64,000 nucleotides of DNA. Source: Ectopseudomonas composti. GTDB lineage: Bacteria; Pseudomonadota; Gammaproteobacteria; Pseudomonadales; Pseudomonadaceae. Position numbers and translations under genes: made by a program. The stretch's first letter is position 1, and every line of letters begins with the position of its first letter. Shown in pieces: positions 41,315 to 51,075 of this stretch. The notes under the pieces were generated by a model. It was not told where the DNA came from. It ran no database searches and saw only the letters and a list, made by a program, of their open reading frames with translations. Location: the NCBI RefSeq assembly GCF_900115475.1, contig NZ_FOWP01000004.1, positions 62,001-126,000 on the forward strand, read 5' to 3'.

Positions 41315-42079
41315 ATGACCTTGCGCCCTGCGCTGTTATTGCTGCTAGTTGCCAGTCTGCTCGGCGGTTGTGTGACCACCGGCGATGTCGACCCCATGCG
41401 TACGGCGAAAGGGCGTGATGAGGCACGTGATGCCTATGTTCAGTTGGGCCTCGCCTATATCCAGCAGGGCGATACTCAGCGCGCCAAGGTGCCGTTGAAG
41501 AGTGCGCTCGATCTGGACTCGTCCAGCGCCGATGCGCATGCCGCACTGGCCATGGCATTCCAACTGGAGATGGAGCCGAAGCTGGCTGATGAGCATTTTC
41601 GCAAGGCGCTGTCCCAGCGGCCGAAAGATGCTCGCCTGCTCAACAACTACGGTGGTTTTCTGTTTGAGCAGAAACGCTACGACGAGTCTATGAGCGCTTA
41701 TCTCAAGGCCGCTGAAGACAACCTCTATCCAGAGCGTTCGCGGGTGTTCGAGAACCTCGGGATGACAGCTTTGCAACTCGGTCAGCGTGAGCAGGCCAAG
41801 GAATACTTCCAGCGTGCCCTGCGTCTGAGCAGCCGTCAGCCGCGCGCGTTGTTGGAAATGGCCGCATTGTCCTACGAGGACAAAGAATATGTGCCGGCGC
41901 GTCGTTACTACGACAGCTTCAGTGAAATGGCACCGCAAAACGCGCGCAGCCTGCTACTCGGTGCACGTCTTGCCGAGGTGTTCGAGGACCGTGATCGGGC
42001 TGCCAGCCTGGGCTTGCAACTGCGACGTCTGTATCCGGCTTCTCAGGAATATCAGCAATTTGTTTCGGGGCAACGATGA
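41315..42079 (+). CDS. pilF: PilF, type IV pilus pilotin lipoprotein
   Basis: The 254-residue lipoprotein carries the PilQ secretin to the outer membrane. The lipobox LLGGC ends at Cys19, and TPR repeats fill the rest (AYVQLGLAYIQQGD, AHAALAMAFQLEME, ARLLNNYGGFLFEQ, VFENLGMTALQLG). I start at the ATG at 41315, with GAGAGG six bases upstream; the ATG two codons earlier is less well placed. It overlaps the next gene by four bases (ATGA). Confidence 0.93.
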   Translation: MTLRPALLLLLVASLLGGCVTTGDVDPMRTAKGRDEARDAYVQLGLAYIQQGDTQRAKVPLKSALDLDSSSADAHAALAMAFQLEMEPKLADEHFRKALSQRPKDARLLNNYGGFLFEQKRYDESMSAYLKAAEDNLYPERSRVFENLGMTALQLGQREQAKEYFQRALRLSSRQPRALLEMAALSYEDKEYVPARRYYDSFSEMAPQNARSLLLGARLAEVFEDRDRAASLGLQLRRLYPASQEYQQFVSGQR

Positions 42080-43053
42080 AAGCGGCACCTAGTGAAGTGA
42101 CTCAGCCGACGCCTACCAATCCGGGTGAAAGCCTGCGCCAGGCCCGGGAGATCAAGGGTTGGAGCGTCGCCGAGGTGGCGACTCAGCTCAATCTGACTCC
42201 GCAGCGTCTTTCTCAGATCGAGGCCGGTGCTTTCGACAAACTGCCGGGCACTACCTTTGCCCGTGGTTACATTCGTGCCTACGCCAAGCTTCTCGAGATG
42301 GACCAGAGCCGTCTGGTGATGGAGTTCGACCAGTTCACAGGAACCGATGCCACTGGCAGCAGTGTGCACGCTCTTGGCCGTATCGAAGAACCTGTCCGTT
42401 ATTCGCAGAGTATCCTGCGCTTGGTGAGCTTCCTGCTGCTGCTGGCATTGATCGGCGCGGGTTTTCTCTGGTGGCAGGATCAGGGCCGTCCCGGTGCCAG
42501 TCTGGCTGACCTGGGATTGGAACATGTAGAAGTGGAGGGTGCCGATGGCACCACCCAGGTGCATTCGCTCGCCGAGCCGGAAGACCAGGCGGTGGTAGAT
42601 GCCCAGGGTAGCGAACAGAGCAGCCCGCTGTTGTTGCCGGTAGAGCCGGGCGAAGCTCCGGAAGAGTCCACTGCCGCAGAACAACCGGCCGCCCAAAGTG
42701 CTGCGCCCGAAAGTGCATCAGAGGCTCCGGCAGCTCCGGTATCGAATGAGCCTGCAGTCGCTGCTAGCGCACCAGCTGCAGAGCCTGTCGCCCCCGTGGC
42801 TGTTCCTGCCGGGCAGGGTGCGCTCAATGTGCAGTTCACTGCTGATTGCTGGACACAGGTGACCGACGCCGATGGCAAGGTTCTGCTCAGTGCGCTCAAA
42901 CGCAGCGGAGAGCGTATCGAACTGACTGGCAAAGCACCGATGGAGTTGCGTCTGGGCTTTGCCCGTGGCGCCCAGGTGACCTACAACGGCCAAAGCGTGG
43001 ACATTGCGCCGCACATGACCGGCGAAACCGCGCGCCTGAAACTGGGGTTGTAA
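42076..43053 (+). CDS. rodZ: RodZ-like cytoskeletal membrane protein
   Basis: The 325-residue protein has a cytoplasmic Cro-type HTH (ESLRQAREIKGWSVAEVATQL, QIEAGAFDKLPGTTFARGYIRAYAKLL), a single helix near 113-136, and a Pro/Ala/Glu-rich periplasmic linker. It ends with a DUF4115 beta domain (LNVQFTADCWTQVTDADGK). RodZ links MreB filaments to the wall machinery and keeps rod shape. The ATG overlaps the pilF stop. It lies between pilF and ispG, the standard place. Confidence 0.93.
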   Translation: MKAAPSEVTQPTPTNPGESLRQAREIKGWSVAEVATQLNLTPQRLSQIEAGAFDKLPGTTFARGYIRAYAKLLEMDQSRLVMEFDQFTGTDATGSSVHALGRIEEPVRYSQSILRLVSFLLLLALIGAGFLWWQDQGRPGASLADLGLEHVEVEGADGTTQVHSLAEPEDQAVVDAQGSEQSSPLLLPVEPGEAPEESTAAEQPAAQSAAPESASEAPAAPVSNEPAVAASAPAAEPVAPVAVPAGQGALNVQFTADCWTQVTDADGKVLLSALKRSGERIELTGKAPMELRLGFARGAQVTYNGQSVDIAPHMTGETARLKLGL

Positions 43054-43056
43054 AGC

Positions 43057-44169
43057 ATGCATTGCGAATCGCCGATCAAGCGCCGGCTGTCGCGCAAGAT
43101 CTGGGTTGGCTCGGTACCGGTGGGCGGCGATGCGCCGATTGCCGTACAGAGCATGACCAACACCGACACCAACGATGTAGCCGCTACCGTGGCGCAGATT
43201 CGCCGTCTGGAAGATGCCGGTGCCGACATCGTGCGCGTTTCCGTGCCGGACATGGATGCCGCCGAGGCCTTCGGTCGAATCAAGCAGCAGGTGCGTGTGC
43301 CGCTGGTTGCTGACATCCACTTCGACTACCAGATCGCCCTGCGAGTGGCTGAGCTGGGCGTCGACTGCCTGCGCATCAACCCCGGCAATATTGGTCGTGA
43401 AGACCGCGTCAGGGCGGTAGTCGAGGCGGCGCGTGACAAGGGCATCCCGATCCGCATCGGCGTCAATGCCGGTTCGCTGGAGAAGGACCTACAGAAGAAG
43501 TACGGTGAGCCGACGCCCGAAGCACTGGTCGAGTCCGCGCTGCGCCATGTCGAACACCTGGATCGCCTGAATTTTCCCGACTTCAAGGTCAGCGTGAAGG
43601 CCTCCGACGTGTTCATGGCCGTAGAGGCCTACCGCCTGTTGGCCAAGCAGATCGAGCAGCCGCTACACCTGGGTATCACCGAGGCCGGTGGCCTGCGCTC
43701 CGGTACGGTTAAGTCTGCCGTTGGGTTGGGCATGCTGCTGGCCGACGGGATTGGCGATACCATCCGCATCTCCCTGGCTGCCGATCCGGTGGAAGAGATC
43801 AAGGTCGGCTTCGACATCCTCAAATCCCTGCGTTTGCGTTCGCGTGGCATCAACTTCATCGCCTGCCCGAGTTGTTCGCGGCAGAACTTCGATGTGGTCA
43901 AGACCATGAACGAGCTGGAAAGCCGTGTCGAAGATCTGCTGGTGCCGCTGGATGTGGCCGTGATCGGTTGCGTGGTCAACGGCCCGGGCGAAGCCAAGGA
44001 GGCGCATATTGGCCTCACCGGTGGTAGCCCGAACAATCTGGTCTACATCGACGGCAAACCAGCCTCGAAGCTGACCAACGAAAATCTGGTGGACGAGCTG
44101 GAGAAGCTTATCCGCGACAAGGCGGCCGAAAAGGCTGCCGCCGATGCTGCCGTGATCGTCCGCGGCTGA
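43057..44169 (+). CDS. ispG: IspG, 4-hydroxy-3-methylbut-2-enyl diphosphate synthase
   Basis: The 370-residue [4Fe-4S] enzyme performs the penultimate step of the MEP isoprenoid pathway. The TIM-barrel start [16 protein letters not shown] and the cluster cysteines in [13 protein letters not shown] and [12 protein letters not shown] are intact. It starts three bases after rodZ. It is a client of the isc system upstream. Confidence 0.97.
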   Translation: MHCESPIKRRLSRKIWVGSVPVGGDAPIAVQSMTNTDTNDVAATVAQIRRLEDAGADIVRVSVPDMDAAEAFGRIKQQVRVPLVADIHFDYQIALRVAELGVDCLRINPGNIGREDRVRAVVEAARDKGIPIRIGVNAGSLEKDLQKKYGEPTPEALVESALRHVEHLDRLNFPDFKVSVKASDVFMAVEAYRLLAKQIEQPLHLGITEAGGLRSGTVKSAVGLGMLLADGIGDTIRISLAADPVEEIKVGFDILKSLRLRSRGINFIACPSCSRQNFDVVKTMNELESRVEDLLVPLDVAVIGCVVNGPGEAKEAHIGLTGGSPNNLVYIDGKPASKLTNENLVDELEKLIRDKAAEKAAADAAVIVRG

Positions 44170-44189
44170 TCTGTGCGTAAGGAATACAC

Positions 44190-45479
44190 TTGAGCAAGTC
44201 CCTGCAAGCCATTCGTGGCATGAACGACATCCTGCCGGAGCAGACGCCTGCCTGGCGCTACCTGGAAAGTACCTTGGTCAGCCTGCTTGATGGCTATGGC
44301 TACAAGGAAATCCGCCTGCCCATCGTCGAGTACACCGAGCTGTTCGCTCGCGGTATCGGTGAGGGTACCGATGTGGTCGACAAGGAGATGTACACCTTCC
44401 TTGATCGCAACGAAGAATCCCTGACCCTGCGTCCCGAAGGCACTGCGGGTTGCGTGCGCGCGGTGCTCGAGCACGGTCTGTCTGGCGGTGGCCAGGTGCA
44501 GAAATTGTGGTACGCCGGCCCCATGTTCCGCTACGAGAAGCCGCAGAAGGGCCGCTATCGCCAGTTCCATCAGGTTGGCGTGGAAGCCTTCAACCTGCCG
44601 GGGCCGGATGTCGATGCCGAACTGATCGTGCTCACCTGGCGCCTGTGGAAGAAGCTCGGTCTGGCCGATGCGGTGACCCTGCAGCTCAATAGCCTAGGCT
44701 CCAGCGAGGCCCGTGCCGCCTATCGCGATGCTCTGGTGGCTTACCTGCAGGAGCGCTTCGATCAGCTTGACGAAGACAGCCAGCGCCGTCTGAGCACCAA
44801 CCCGCTGCGCATCCTCGACAGCAAAAACGAGAACACTCAAGCCGTGTTGGTCGGTGCGCCGACCCTGGGCGATTACCTGGACGAGGAATCGCTGCAGCAC
44901 TTCGAAGGCGTCAAGGCGCGTCTGGATGCGGCTGGCATTCGCTACCAGATCAACCACAAGCTGGTACGTGGCCTGGATTACTACAACCGCACCGTATTCG
45001 AATGGGTCACCGATAAGCTCGGCGCTCAGGGCACTGTATGTGCGGGTGGTCGATACGATGGCCTGGTCACGCAACTGGGTGGCAAGGCCACGCCGGGTGT
45101 TGGTTTTGCCATGGGCGTCGAGCGCCTGGTTTTGCTGCTCGAAACCCTGGAGCTGCTGCCGGCTGAACTCAATCGTGCCGCCGACGTGTATGTCTGTGCC
45201 TTTGGTGAGGCTGCGGAGCTGGCAGCGCTGGCCTTGGTCGAGCGTCTGCGTGACGCGCTACCTGAGATGCGCCTGCTGCTCAACACTGGTGGCGGCAGTT
45301 TCAAGAGCCAGTTCAAGAAGGCCGACAAGAGCGGCGCACGCTATGCGTTGATTCTGGGGGACGACGAATTGGCAGGGCGCGTGGTAGGTTGCAAACCGCT
45401 GCGCGATGACAGTGAACAACAAAGCGTTGCCTGGGATGCTCTGGCCGAGCATCTTGCAGCCTGCCTGGCGCAGGCTTGA
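44190..45479 (+). CDS. hisS: Histidyl-tRNA synthetase
   Basis: The 429-residue class II synthetase charges tRNA-His. It has motif 2 ([20 protein letters not shown]), the His-specific regions [15 protein letters not shown] and GGRYDGLV, and a C-terminal anticodon domain. The TTG start follows TAAGGA and lies 20 bases after ispG. Confidence 0.97.
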   Translation: MSKSLQAIRGMNDILPEQTPAWRYLESTLVSLLDGYGYKEIRLPIVEYTELFARGIGEGTDVVDKEMYTFLDRNEESLTLRPEGTAGCVRAVLEHGLSGGGQVQKLWYAGPMFRYEKPQKGRYRQFHQVGVEAFNLPGPDVDAELIVLTWRLWKKLGLADAVTLQLNSLGSSEARAAYRDALVAYLQERFDQLDEDSQRRLSTNPLRILDSKNENTQAVLVGAPTLGDYLDEESLQHFEGVKARLDAAGIRYQINHKLVRGLDYYNRTVFEWVTDKLGAQGTVCAGGRYDGLVTQLGGKATPGVGFAMGVERLVLLLETLELLPAELNRAADVYVCAFGEAAELAALALVERLRDALPEMRLLLNTGGGSFKSQFKKADKSGARYALILGDDELAGRVVGCKPLRDDSEQQSVAWDALAEHLAACLAQA

Positions 45480-45510
45480 GCATCCGAATAGCTGAAAGAC
45501 AGGGTTAGAC

Positions 45511-46149
45511 ATGCAGACCGAAGACGAACAGATCGCGCAACTGAAGGACTGGTGGGATCGCAACGGCAAGCCGTTGCTGGCTGGCGGCGTACTGGCGCTG
45601 GTAGTGGTATTCGGCTGGCAGGGCTGGCAGAAGTATCAGGACAATCAGGCCCAGGGCGCCTCGGTGCTTTACCAGCAACTGCTGGAAACCGCGCTGGATC
45701 CGGCCGGTAAGCCTGACGCTGCGAAAGTCGCCGAACTGGCTGGCAAGCTTGATAGTGAGTTCGGTGGTAGCTATTACGCCCAGTATGGCAGCCTGTTCGT
45801 CGCCAAGGTCGCGGTCGAAGCGGATCGTCTCGACGATGCTGCTGCCGCTTTGCAGCGTGTACTGGACAAGCCGGCCGACGCCACGCTTGGTGAGCTGGCG
45901 CGCCAGCGCCTGGCCCGCGTGCTGGCTGCTCAGGACAAGGCGGACGACGCACTGAAGTTGCTCGATGCCAAGGTCGAGGATGCCTTCCTCGCTAGCCGTG
46001 AAGAACTCAAGGGCGACCTGCTGGCCCAACTGGGTCGCAGTGATGACGCGCACGCGGCCTATCAGAAGGCCAAGGATGCGCTGGCCGAGGATGCCGCCGT
46101 TGGCGGTCTGCAGATGAAGCTGGACGACCTGGCAAAAGGGGATGCGTGA
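45511..46149 (+). CDS. yfgM: YfgM, periplasmic TPR chaperone of the Sec translocon
   Basis: The 212-residue protein has a cytoplasmic N-terminus (TEDEQIAQLKDWWDRNGKPL), one helix (LLAGGVLALVVVFGWQGW) and a periplasmic TPR domain. E. coli YfgM works with PpiD at SecYEG to help envelope proteins fold. It overlaps or abuts bamB, depending on the bamB start. Confidence 0.93.
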   Translation: MQTEDEQIAQLKDWWDRNGKPLLAGGVLALVVVFGWQGWQKYQDNQAQGASVLYQQLLETALDPAGKPDAAKVAELAGKLDSEFGGSYYAQYGSLFVAKVAVEADRLDDAAAALQRVLDKPADATLGELARQRLARVLAAQDKADDALKLLDAKVEDAFLASREELKGDLLAQLGRSDDAHAAYQKAKDALAEDAAVGGLQMKLDDLAKGDA

Positions 46150-46153
46150 CGTG

Positions 46154-47293
46154 ATGCGTTGGAAGAATGCCGCACTGCTGGCTCTGGCCGTTCTGGCTGT
46201 GGGTTGCAGCAGCAATAGCAAGAAGGAACTGCCGCCTGCCGATCTGACCAAGTTCGACGAAGAAGTCGAGCTGCGCACCGAGTGGAGCCGTTCGGTCGGT
46301 GACGGTCAGGGCGAAACCTTCAACATGCTGGTCCCGGCCATCGATGGCGAAGTGATCTACGCCGCCGACGTCGAAGGTCTGGTGATGGCCATGGACCGCA
46401 CCAGCGGCAAGATCATCTGGCGCAAGAAGCTTGAAATCCCGGTGTCCGGTGCCATCGGCGTTGGTTACGGCCAGGTACTGCTGGGTACGCTCAAGGGCGA
46501 GGTGATCGCGCTGGATTCCAGCGACGGTGAAGAGCAGTGGCGCTCGCGCGTGACCAGTGAAGTGCTGGCAGCGCCGGCAACCAACGGCGATATCGTCGTG
46601 GTACAAACTCAGGACGACCGCCTTATCGCTTTCGATGCCAGCACCGGTAGCCAGCGCTGGATCGTCGAGAATACCCCGGCTGTACTGACCCTGCGCGGTA
46701 CCGGCGCTCCGTTGGTGACCAATCGCCTGGTGGTCGCTGGCTTGTCCAGCGGCAAGGTGGTTGCGGTCGACGCTCAGCGCGGCCTGCCTGTCTGGGAGCA
46801 GCGCGTCGCTATTCCTCAAGGGCGTTCCGAGTTGGAGCGCGTGGTGGATATCGACGGTGGTCTGCTGCTGTCCGGCGGCACTGTCTACGCGGTGAGCTAC
46901 CAGGGCCGTGTTGCGGCCATGGACCTAGAGTCCGGTCGCGTGCTTTGGCAGCGCGAGGCATCCAGCTCGGTCGGCGTCGCTCAAGGTTTTGGCAACGTCT
47001 ACGTCAGCATGGCCAGCGGTACCGTCGAAGGTATCGATGAACGCAGCGCGTCGGCACTGTGGAGCAACGATTCGATGGCACGTCGCCAGCTGTCGGGTCC
47101 GACTGTGTTCTCCAGTTATGTCGCCGTAGGGGACTTCGAGGGCTATCTGCATCTGCTGAGCCAGGTCGATGGTCGCTTCGTCGGCCGTACCCGCATCGAC
47201 AGTGACGGCCTGCGCGCTCAGCCGCTGGTGGTGGGTGATTGGCTGTACGTCTACGGCAACAGCGGCAAGTTGGTGGCACTGACCATCAAATGA
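46154..47293 (+). CDS. bamB: BamB, lipoprotein of the beta-barrel assembly complex
   Basis: The 379-residue lipoprotein binds BamA and helps insert outer-membrane barrels. The signal MRWKNAALLALAVLAVGC gives lipidation at Cys18, followed by PQQ-like beta-propeller repeats (TSGKIIWRKKL, SDGEEQWRSRV, STGSQRWIVEN). The start at 46154 is preferred because it gives a standard lipoprotein signal; an ATG at 46142 adds four residues and overlaps yfgM by eight bases. Confidence 0.95.
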   Translation: MRWKNAALLALAVLAVGCSSNSKKELPPADLTKFDEEVELRTEWSRSVGDGQGETFNMLVPAIDGEVIYAADVEGLVMAMDRTSGKIIWRKKLEIPVSGAIGVGYGQVLLGTLKGEVIALDSSDGEEQWRSRVTSEVLAAPATNGDIVVVQTQDDRLIAFDASTGSQRWIVENTPAVLTLRGTGAPLVTNRLVVAGLSSGKVVAVDAQRGLPVWEQRVAIPQGRSELERVVDIDGGLLLSGGTVYAVSYQGRVAAMDLESGRVLWQREASSSVGVAQGFGNVYVSMASGTVEGIDERSASALWSNDSMARRQLSGPTVFSSYVAVGDFEGYLHLLSQVDGRFVGRTRIDSDGLRAQPLVVGDWLYVYGNSGKLVALTIK

Positions 47294-47301
47294 ACCGACT
47301 A

Positions 47302-47334
47302 TGCTGCATCCAGAGCTGAGCTCTGGGTGCAGCA
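47302..47334. repeat. Near-perfect palindrome after bamB
   Basis: TGCTGCATCCAGAGCT pairs with AGCTCTGGGTGCAGCA (one G-U-type mismatch) with a single central base. There is no T-tract. It may be a transcript-end stabiliser or a protein-binding site. Confidence 0.7.
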
Positions 47335-47348
47335 GCGCAACAGATTCC

Positions 47349-47380
47349 GGCCGCTGCCCCTGCAGCGGCCTTTGCATTTT
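47349..47380 (+). terminator. Probable terminator between bamB and der
   Basis: GGCCGCTGC pairs with GCAGCGGCC around CCCT and is followed by TTTGCATTTT. Confidence 0.7.
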
Positions 47381-47405
47381 CTGAATTAACCGAGTGGAGA
47401 GCCTG

Positions 47406-48881
47406 ATGGTTCCCGTAATTGCCCTGGTGGGCCGGCCGAATGTCGGCAAGTCCACACTCTTCAACCGCCTGACCCGCAGCCGCGACGCCATCGTCGGCGA
47501 TCTGTCTGGTCTGACCCGCGACCGCCAGTATGGCGAGGCGAAGTGGCAGGGGCGCACCTATATCGTGATCGACACCGGTGGTATTTCCGGTGACGAGGAA
47601 GGCATCGACGCGAAGATGGCCGAGCAGTCGCTGCAGGCCATCGAAGAGGCCGATGCCGTGCTGTTCCTGGTGGACGCGCGTGCTGGTATGACCGCTTCCG
47701 ACCAGATGATCGGCGAGCACCTGCGCCGTCGTAACAAGCAGAGTTTCCTGGTGGTGAACAAGGTCGACAACCTTGACGTAGACCTGGCTCGTGCCGAGTT
47801 CAGCCCCATGGGCTTGGGCGAGCCGCTGGCGATTGCCGGTGCGCATGGTCGTGGCATCACCCAGATGCTGGAAGTGGTGCTTGGCGCTTTCCCCAAGGAC
47901 GCCGGCGAGCCGGAAGAGGGCGCCGAAGACGAGGAGGAAGTACTGGAAGGCCAGGAGGCCAAGCGCATTCCCGGACCGAGCGAGAAGGACGGCATCAAGC
48001 TGGCCATCATCGGACGCCCCAACGTCGGCAAGTCCACGCTGGTCAACCGCATGCTCGGTGAAGAGCGGGTCATCGTCTATGACCAGGCGGGGACTACGCG
48101 TGACAGCATCTACATCCCGTTCGAGCGTGACGACGAAAAATACACCCTGATCGACACCGCCGGCGTGCGCCGTCGCGGCAAGATCTTCGAGGCCGTGGAG
48201 AAGTTCTCCGTGGTCAAGACGCTGCAGGCCATTCAGGACTCCAATGTCGTGGTGTTCGTCATGGACGCCCGCGAAGGTGTGGTCGACCACGACCTCAACC
48301 TGCTCGGCTTCGTGCTGGAAAGCGGTCGTGCGTTGGTCATCGCCCTGAACAAGTGGGACGGCATGGATCAGGGCCAGAAGGATTACGTGAAGACCGAGCT
48401 GGAGCGCCGGCTGTTCTTCGTCGACTTCGCCGATATCCATTTCATCTCCGCCTTGCACGGTACTGGCGTTGGCCATCTGTACAAGTCGGTGCAGGCTTCG
48501 TTCAGATCGGCCATCACCCGTTGGCCGACCAGCCGCCTGACGCAGATTCTCGAGGATGCTGTCAGCGACCACGCACCGCCCTTGGTCAATGGTCGTCGCA
48601 TCAAGCTGCGCTATGCCCACCTGGGTGGTGCCAACCCGCCGCTGATCGTGATTCACGGTAATCAGGTCGACGCCGTACCGCGCGCCTACAGCCGCTATCT
48701 GGAGAACACCTTCCGCCGTGTGCTGAAACTGGTCGGTACGCCGATCCGTATCGAGTACAAGGGCGGCGAAAACCCCTACGAGGGCAACAAGAACAAGCTC
48801 ACGGATCGCCAGGTGAACAAGAAGCGCCGGCTGATGAGCCACCACAAGAAGGCCGAGAAAAAGCGCAAGGACAAGCGCTAG
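47406..48881 (+). CDS. der: Der (EngA), ribosome-assembly GTPase
   Basis: The 491-residue GTPase has two G domains in tandem and a C-terminal KH-like domain, and acts in 50S maturation. The first P-loop is GRPNVGKST at 9-17 and the second, identical, is at about 203-211. DTGG/DTAG motifs and NKVD/NKWD specificity motifs are present in each. The basic tail ([20 protein letters not shown]) is usual. I chose MVPVIALVG at 47406 behind GGAG over a GTG four codons earlier. The acidic linker between domains is long, as in other Pseudomonas. Confidence 0.97.
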   Translation: MVPVIALVGRPNVGKSTLFNRLTRSRDAIVGDLSGLTRDRQYGEAKWQGRTYIVIDTGGISGDEEGIDAKMAEQSLQAIEEADAVLFLVDARAGMTASDQMIGEHLRRRNKQSFLVVNKVDNLDVDLARAEFSPMGLGEPLAIAGAHGRGITQMLEVVLGAFPKDAGEPEEGAEDEEEVLEGQEAKRIPGPSEKDGIKLAIIGRPNVGKSTLVNRMLGEERVIVYDQAGTTRDSIYIPFERDDEKYTLIDTAGVRRRGKIFEAVEKFSVVKTLQAIQDSNVVVFVMDAREGVVDHDLNLLGFVLESGRALVIALNKWDGMDQGQKDYVKTELERRLFFVDFADIHFISALHGTGVGHLYKSVQASFRSAITRWPTSRLTQILEDAVSDHAPPLVNGRRIKLRYAHLGGANPPLIVIHGNQVDAVPRAYSRYLENTFRRVLKLVGTPIRIEYKGGENPYEGNKNKLTDRQVNKKRRLMSHHKKAEKKRKDKR

Positions 48882-48897
48882 TAAGCTTTGCGCCAGG

Positions 48898-48926
48898 GTG
48901 TGCGCCGGTAATCGTCCGGCGCGCAC
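48898..48926 (+). terminator. Stem-loop after der
   Basis: GTGTGCGCCGG pairs with CCGGCGCGCAC (one G-U) around a 7-base loop. No T-run follows, so termination is uncertain. Confidence 0.45.
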
Positions 48927-49026
48927 GGCATAAGCTTCCAACGCTTTTTCATAAGCGCTGCGGGTGCCGCCTGCGGTGCCCTTCGGCTATCCTCGCGGCT
49001 TGCCTTGTTCTTCGTAGGAAGTCGCG

Positions 49027-50175
49027 ATGCTTGTCAGCAAACTGCCCAACGTCGGCACCACCATCTTCACGCGGATGTCCCAGCTCGCTCTGGAGACCGG
49101 CGCGATCAATCTGTCCCAGGGCTTTCCTGATTTCGATGGGCCGCAGGCATTGCGCGAAGCCGTGGCGCGCCACGTCATGGAAGGGCGCAACCAGTATTCG
49201 CCGATGACCGGGCTACCGAGCCTGCGCCAGCAGGTGGCGGCCAAGATCGCCCGCAGCTACGGCGTGCAGCGCGATGCCGACAGCGAAATCACCATTACGC
49301 CAGGTGCCACCGAAGCGATTTTCTGCGCGGTGCAGGCGTTGATTCATCCGGGGGATGAAGCCATCGTGCTCGACCCTTGCTACGACAGTTACGAGCCGTC
49401 GGTGGAGCTGGCGGGTGGCCGTTGCGTGCATGTGCCGCTGGCACTGCCGGATTTCGCTGTCGATTGGCAGCGCTTGGCCGATGCGATCACGCCGCGTACC
49501 CGGCTGATCTTTCTCAACTCGCCGCACAACCCGAGTGGTGCGCTGCTGACCCGTACCGATCTGGACAAGCTGGCCGAGCTGATCCGCGGACACGATATCC
49601 ATGTGATCAGCGACGAGGTTTACGAGCATCTGATCTACGACGGCCAGCGTCATGCCAGCGTGCTGGCCCACGAGGAGCTGTATCAACGCGCTTTCGTGGT
49701 CAGTTCCTTCGGCAAGACCTATCACGTCACTGGCTGGAAGACCGGCTACGTGGTGGCGCCGCCGGCACTGACGGCCGAGCTGCGCAAGATTCACCAGTAC
49801 GTCAATTTTTGTGGCGTGACGCCCCTGCAATTCGCTCTGGCCGATTTCATGGCTGCACACCCCGAGCATGTCGAAGAACTGCCGGCCTTCTACCAGGCCA
49901 AGCGCGATCTGTTCTGCGACCTCCTGGCTGGCTCGCGCTTCACCTTCAGCCGTGCGCCGGGCACCTATTTCCAGCTAGCCGACTATTCGGCCATTCGCCC
50001 TGATCTGGACGACGTGGCCATGGCCGAGTGGTTGACCCGCGAGCATGGCGTGGCGGCGATTCCGGTATCGGTGTTCTACCAGTCCGCGCCCAAGGAGATG
50101 CGCCTTGTGCGTTTCTGCTTCGCCAAGCGCGAGGAAACCCTGCGTCAGGCGGCAGAGAAACTCAGCGCGGTATGA
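49027..50175 (+). CDS. PLP-dependent aminotransferase (methionine/glutamine-type, YbdL-like)
   Basis: This 382-residue class I fold-type I aminotransferase reads like E. coli YbdL and kynurenine/glutamine transaminase K relatives: LPNVGTTIFTRMSQLALETGAINLSQGFPDFDGP at the start, LNSPHNPSGALL, and the PLP lysine in SSFGKTYHVTGWKTGYV. Such enzymes prefer methionine, glutamine or aromatic substrates and produce alpha-keto acids. The nitrilase-family gene downstream fits an omega-amidase that clears the alpha-ketoglutaramate formed from glutamine. A REPIN separates the two genes. Confidence 0.9.
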   Translation: MLVSKLPNVGTTIFTRMSQLALETGAINLSQGFPDFDGPQALREAVARHVMEGRNQYSPMTGLPSLRQQVAAKIARSYGVQRDADSEITITPGATEAIFCAVQALIHPGDEAIVLDPCYDSYEPSVELAGGRCVHVPLALPDFAVDWQRLADAITPRTRLIFLNSPHNPSGALLTRTDLDKLAELIRGHDIHVISDEVYEHLIYDGQRHASVLAHEELYQRAFVVSSFGKTYHVTGWKTGYVVAPPALTAELRKIHQYVNFCGVTPLQFALADFMAAHPEHVEELPAFYQAKRDLFCDLLAGSRFTFSRAPGTYFQLADYSAIRPDLDDVAMAEWLTREHGVAAIPVSVFYQSAPKEMRLVRFCFAKREETLRQAAEKLSAV

Positions 50176-50178
50176 GCT

Positions 50179-50255
50179 GTAGGAGCGAGCTCTGCTCGCG
50201 AACGATCCTATGAAAGCTTCGCGAGCAGAGGACTAGGCGTCCCCCTCGTTCCTAC
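50179..50255. repeat. REPIN of the GTAGGAGCGAGC family with a disrupted right arm
   Basis: The left arm begins GTAGGAGCGAGCTCTGCTCG. The right arm starts correctly (TTCGCGAGCAGAG), is broken by a 14-base insertion (GACTAGGCGTCCCC at 50231-50244) and resumes as CTCGTTCCTAC with one substitution. An intact relative lies at 56610. Confidence 0.8.
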
Positions 50256-50276
50256 CGATTTATTTGAGGCCTTGAA

Positions 50277-51059
50277 ATGAGCAACAAACCCGATCTCGAA
50301 CTGGCGCTGATCCAGACCACGCTGGTCTGGCACGATCCGGCCGCCAACCGCGAGCATTTTCAGGCATTGCTGGAACAGGCGCGCGGCGCTGATCTGGTGA
50401 TCCTGCCGGAGATGTTCACCACCGGTTTTTCCATGGCATCGGCCGAATTGGCTGAGCCTGAGGATGGACCCAGCAGCATCTGGCTACGCGAGCAGGCGCA
50501 GCGTATCGACGCGGTGATCTGCGGCAGCCTGATCATCCAGGCTGCGGATGGCAGCTACCGTAATCGTCTGCTCTGGGCGTGCCCGGACGGCTCCCTGGCG
50601 CATTACGACAAGCGTCACCTGTTCCGCATGGCCGGCGAGCACAAGCATTACAGCGCTGGCGATCAGCAGGTGGTGTTCGACCTCAAGGGTTGGCGAGTGC
50701 GTCCGTTGATCTGCTACGACCTGCGCTTCCCGGTCTGGAGCCGGGACGCCAGCGGCACCGACCTGCTGCTGTATACCGCCAATTGGCCGGGCGCGCGTCG
50801 CCAGCACTGGAACCGCCTGTTGCCGGCCAGAGCCATCGAGAACCTGTGCTATGTCGCGGCTGTGAACCGCGTCGGCGAGGACGGCAGGGGCCACGGTTAT
50901 ACTGGCGATTCCCAAGTGCTGGACTTCCAGGGCGAGGAGTTGCTGATGGCTGGCGATGGCGATGGTGTATTCCGCACCCAGCTATCGAGCGAGGCTCTGA
51001 ATGCCTACCGCGAGCGCTTCCCGGCACACCTGGATGCGGATGTTTTCACCTTGAACTGA
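50277..51059 (+). CDS. Nitrilase-superfamily amidohydrolase, omega-amidase-like (YafV)
   Basis: The 260-residue carbon-nitrogen hydrolase has the full catalytic triad: Glu45 (LPEMFTTGF), Lys112 (YDKRHLF) and Cys146 (LICYDLRFP). The pattern DKRHLFRMAGEHKHYSAG is that of the YafV/Nit2 branch, which hydrolyses alpha-ketoglutaramate to alpha-ketoglutarate and ammonia. It is paired with the transaminase upstream. The start follows TTGAGGCC. Cytoplasmic. Confidence 0.9.
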   Translation: MSNKPDLELALIQTTLVWHDPAANREHFQALLEQARGADLVILPEMFTTGFSMASAELAEPEDGPSSIWLREQAQRIDAVICGSLIIQAADGSYRNRLLWACPDGSLAHYDKRHLFRMAGEHKHYSAGDQQVVFDLKGWRVRPLICYDLRFPVWSRDASGTDLLLYTANWPGARRQHWNRLLPARAIENLCYVAAVNRVGEDGRGHGYTGDSQVLDFQGEELLMAGDGDGVFRTQLSSEALNAYRERFPAHLDADVFTLN

Positions 51060-51075
51060 TCAGGAGCTACATGAC

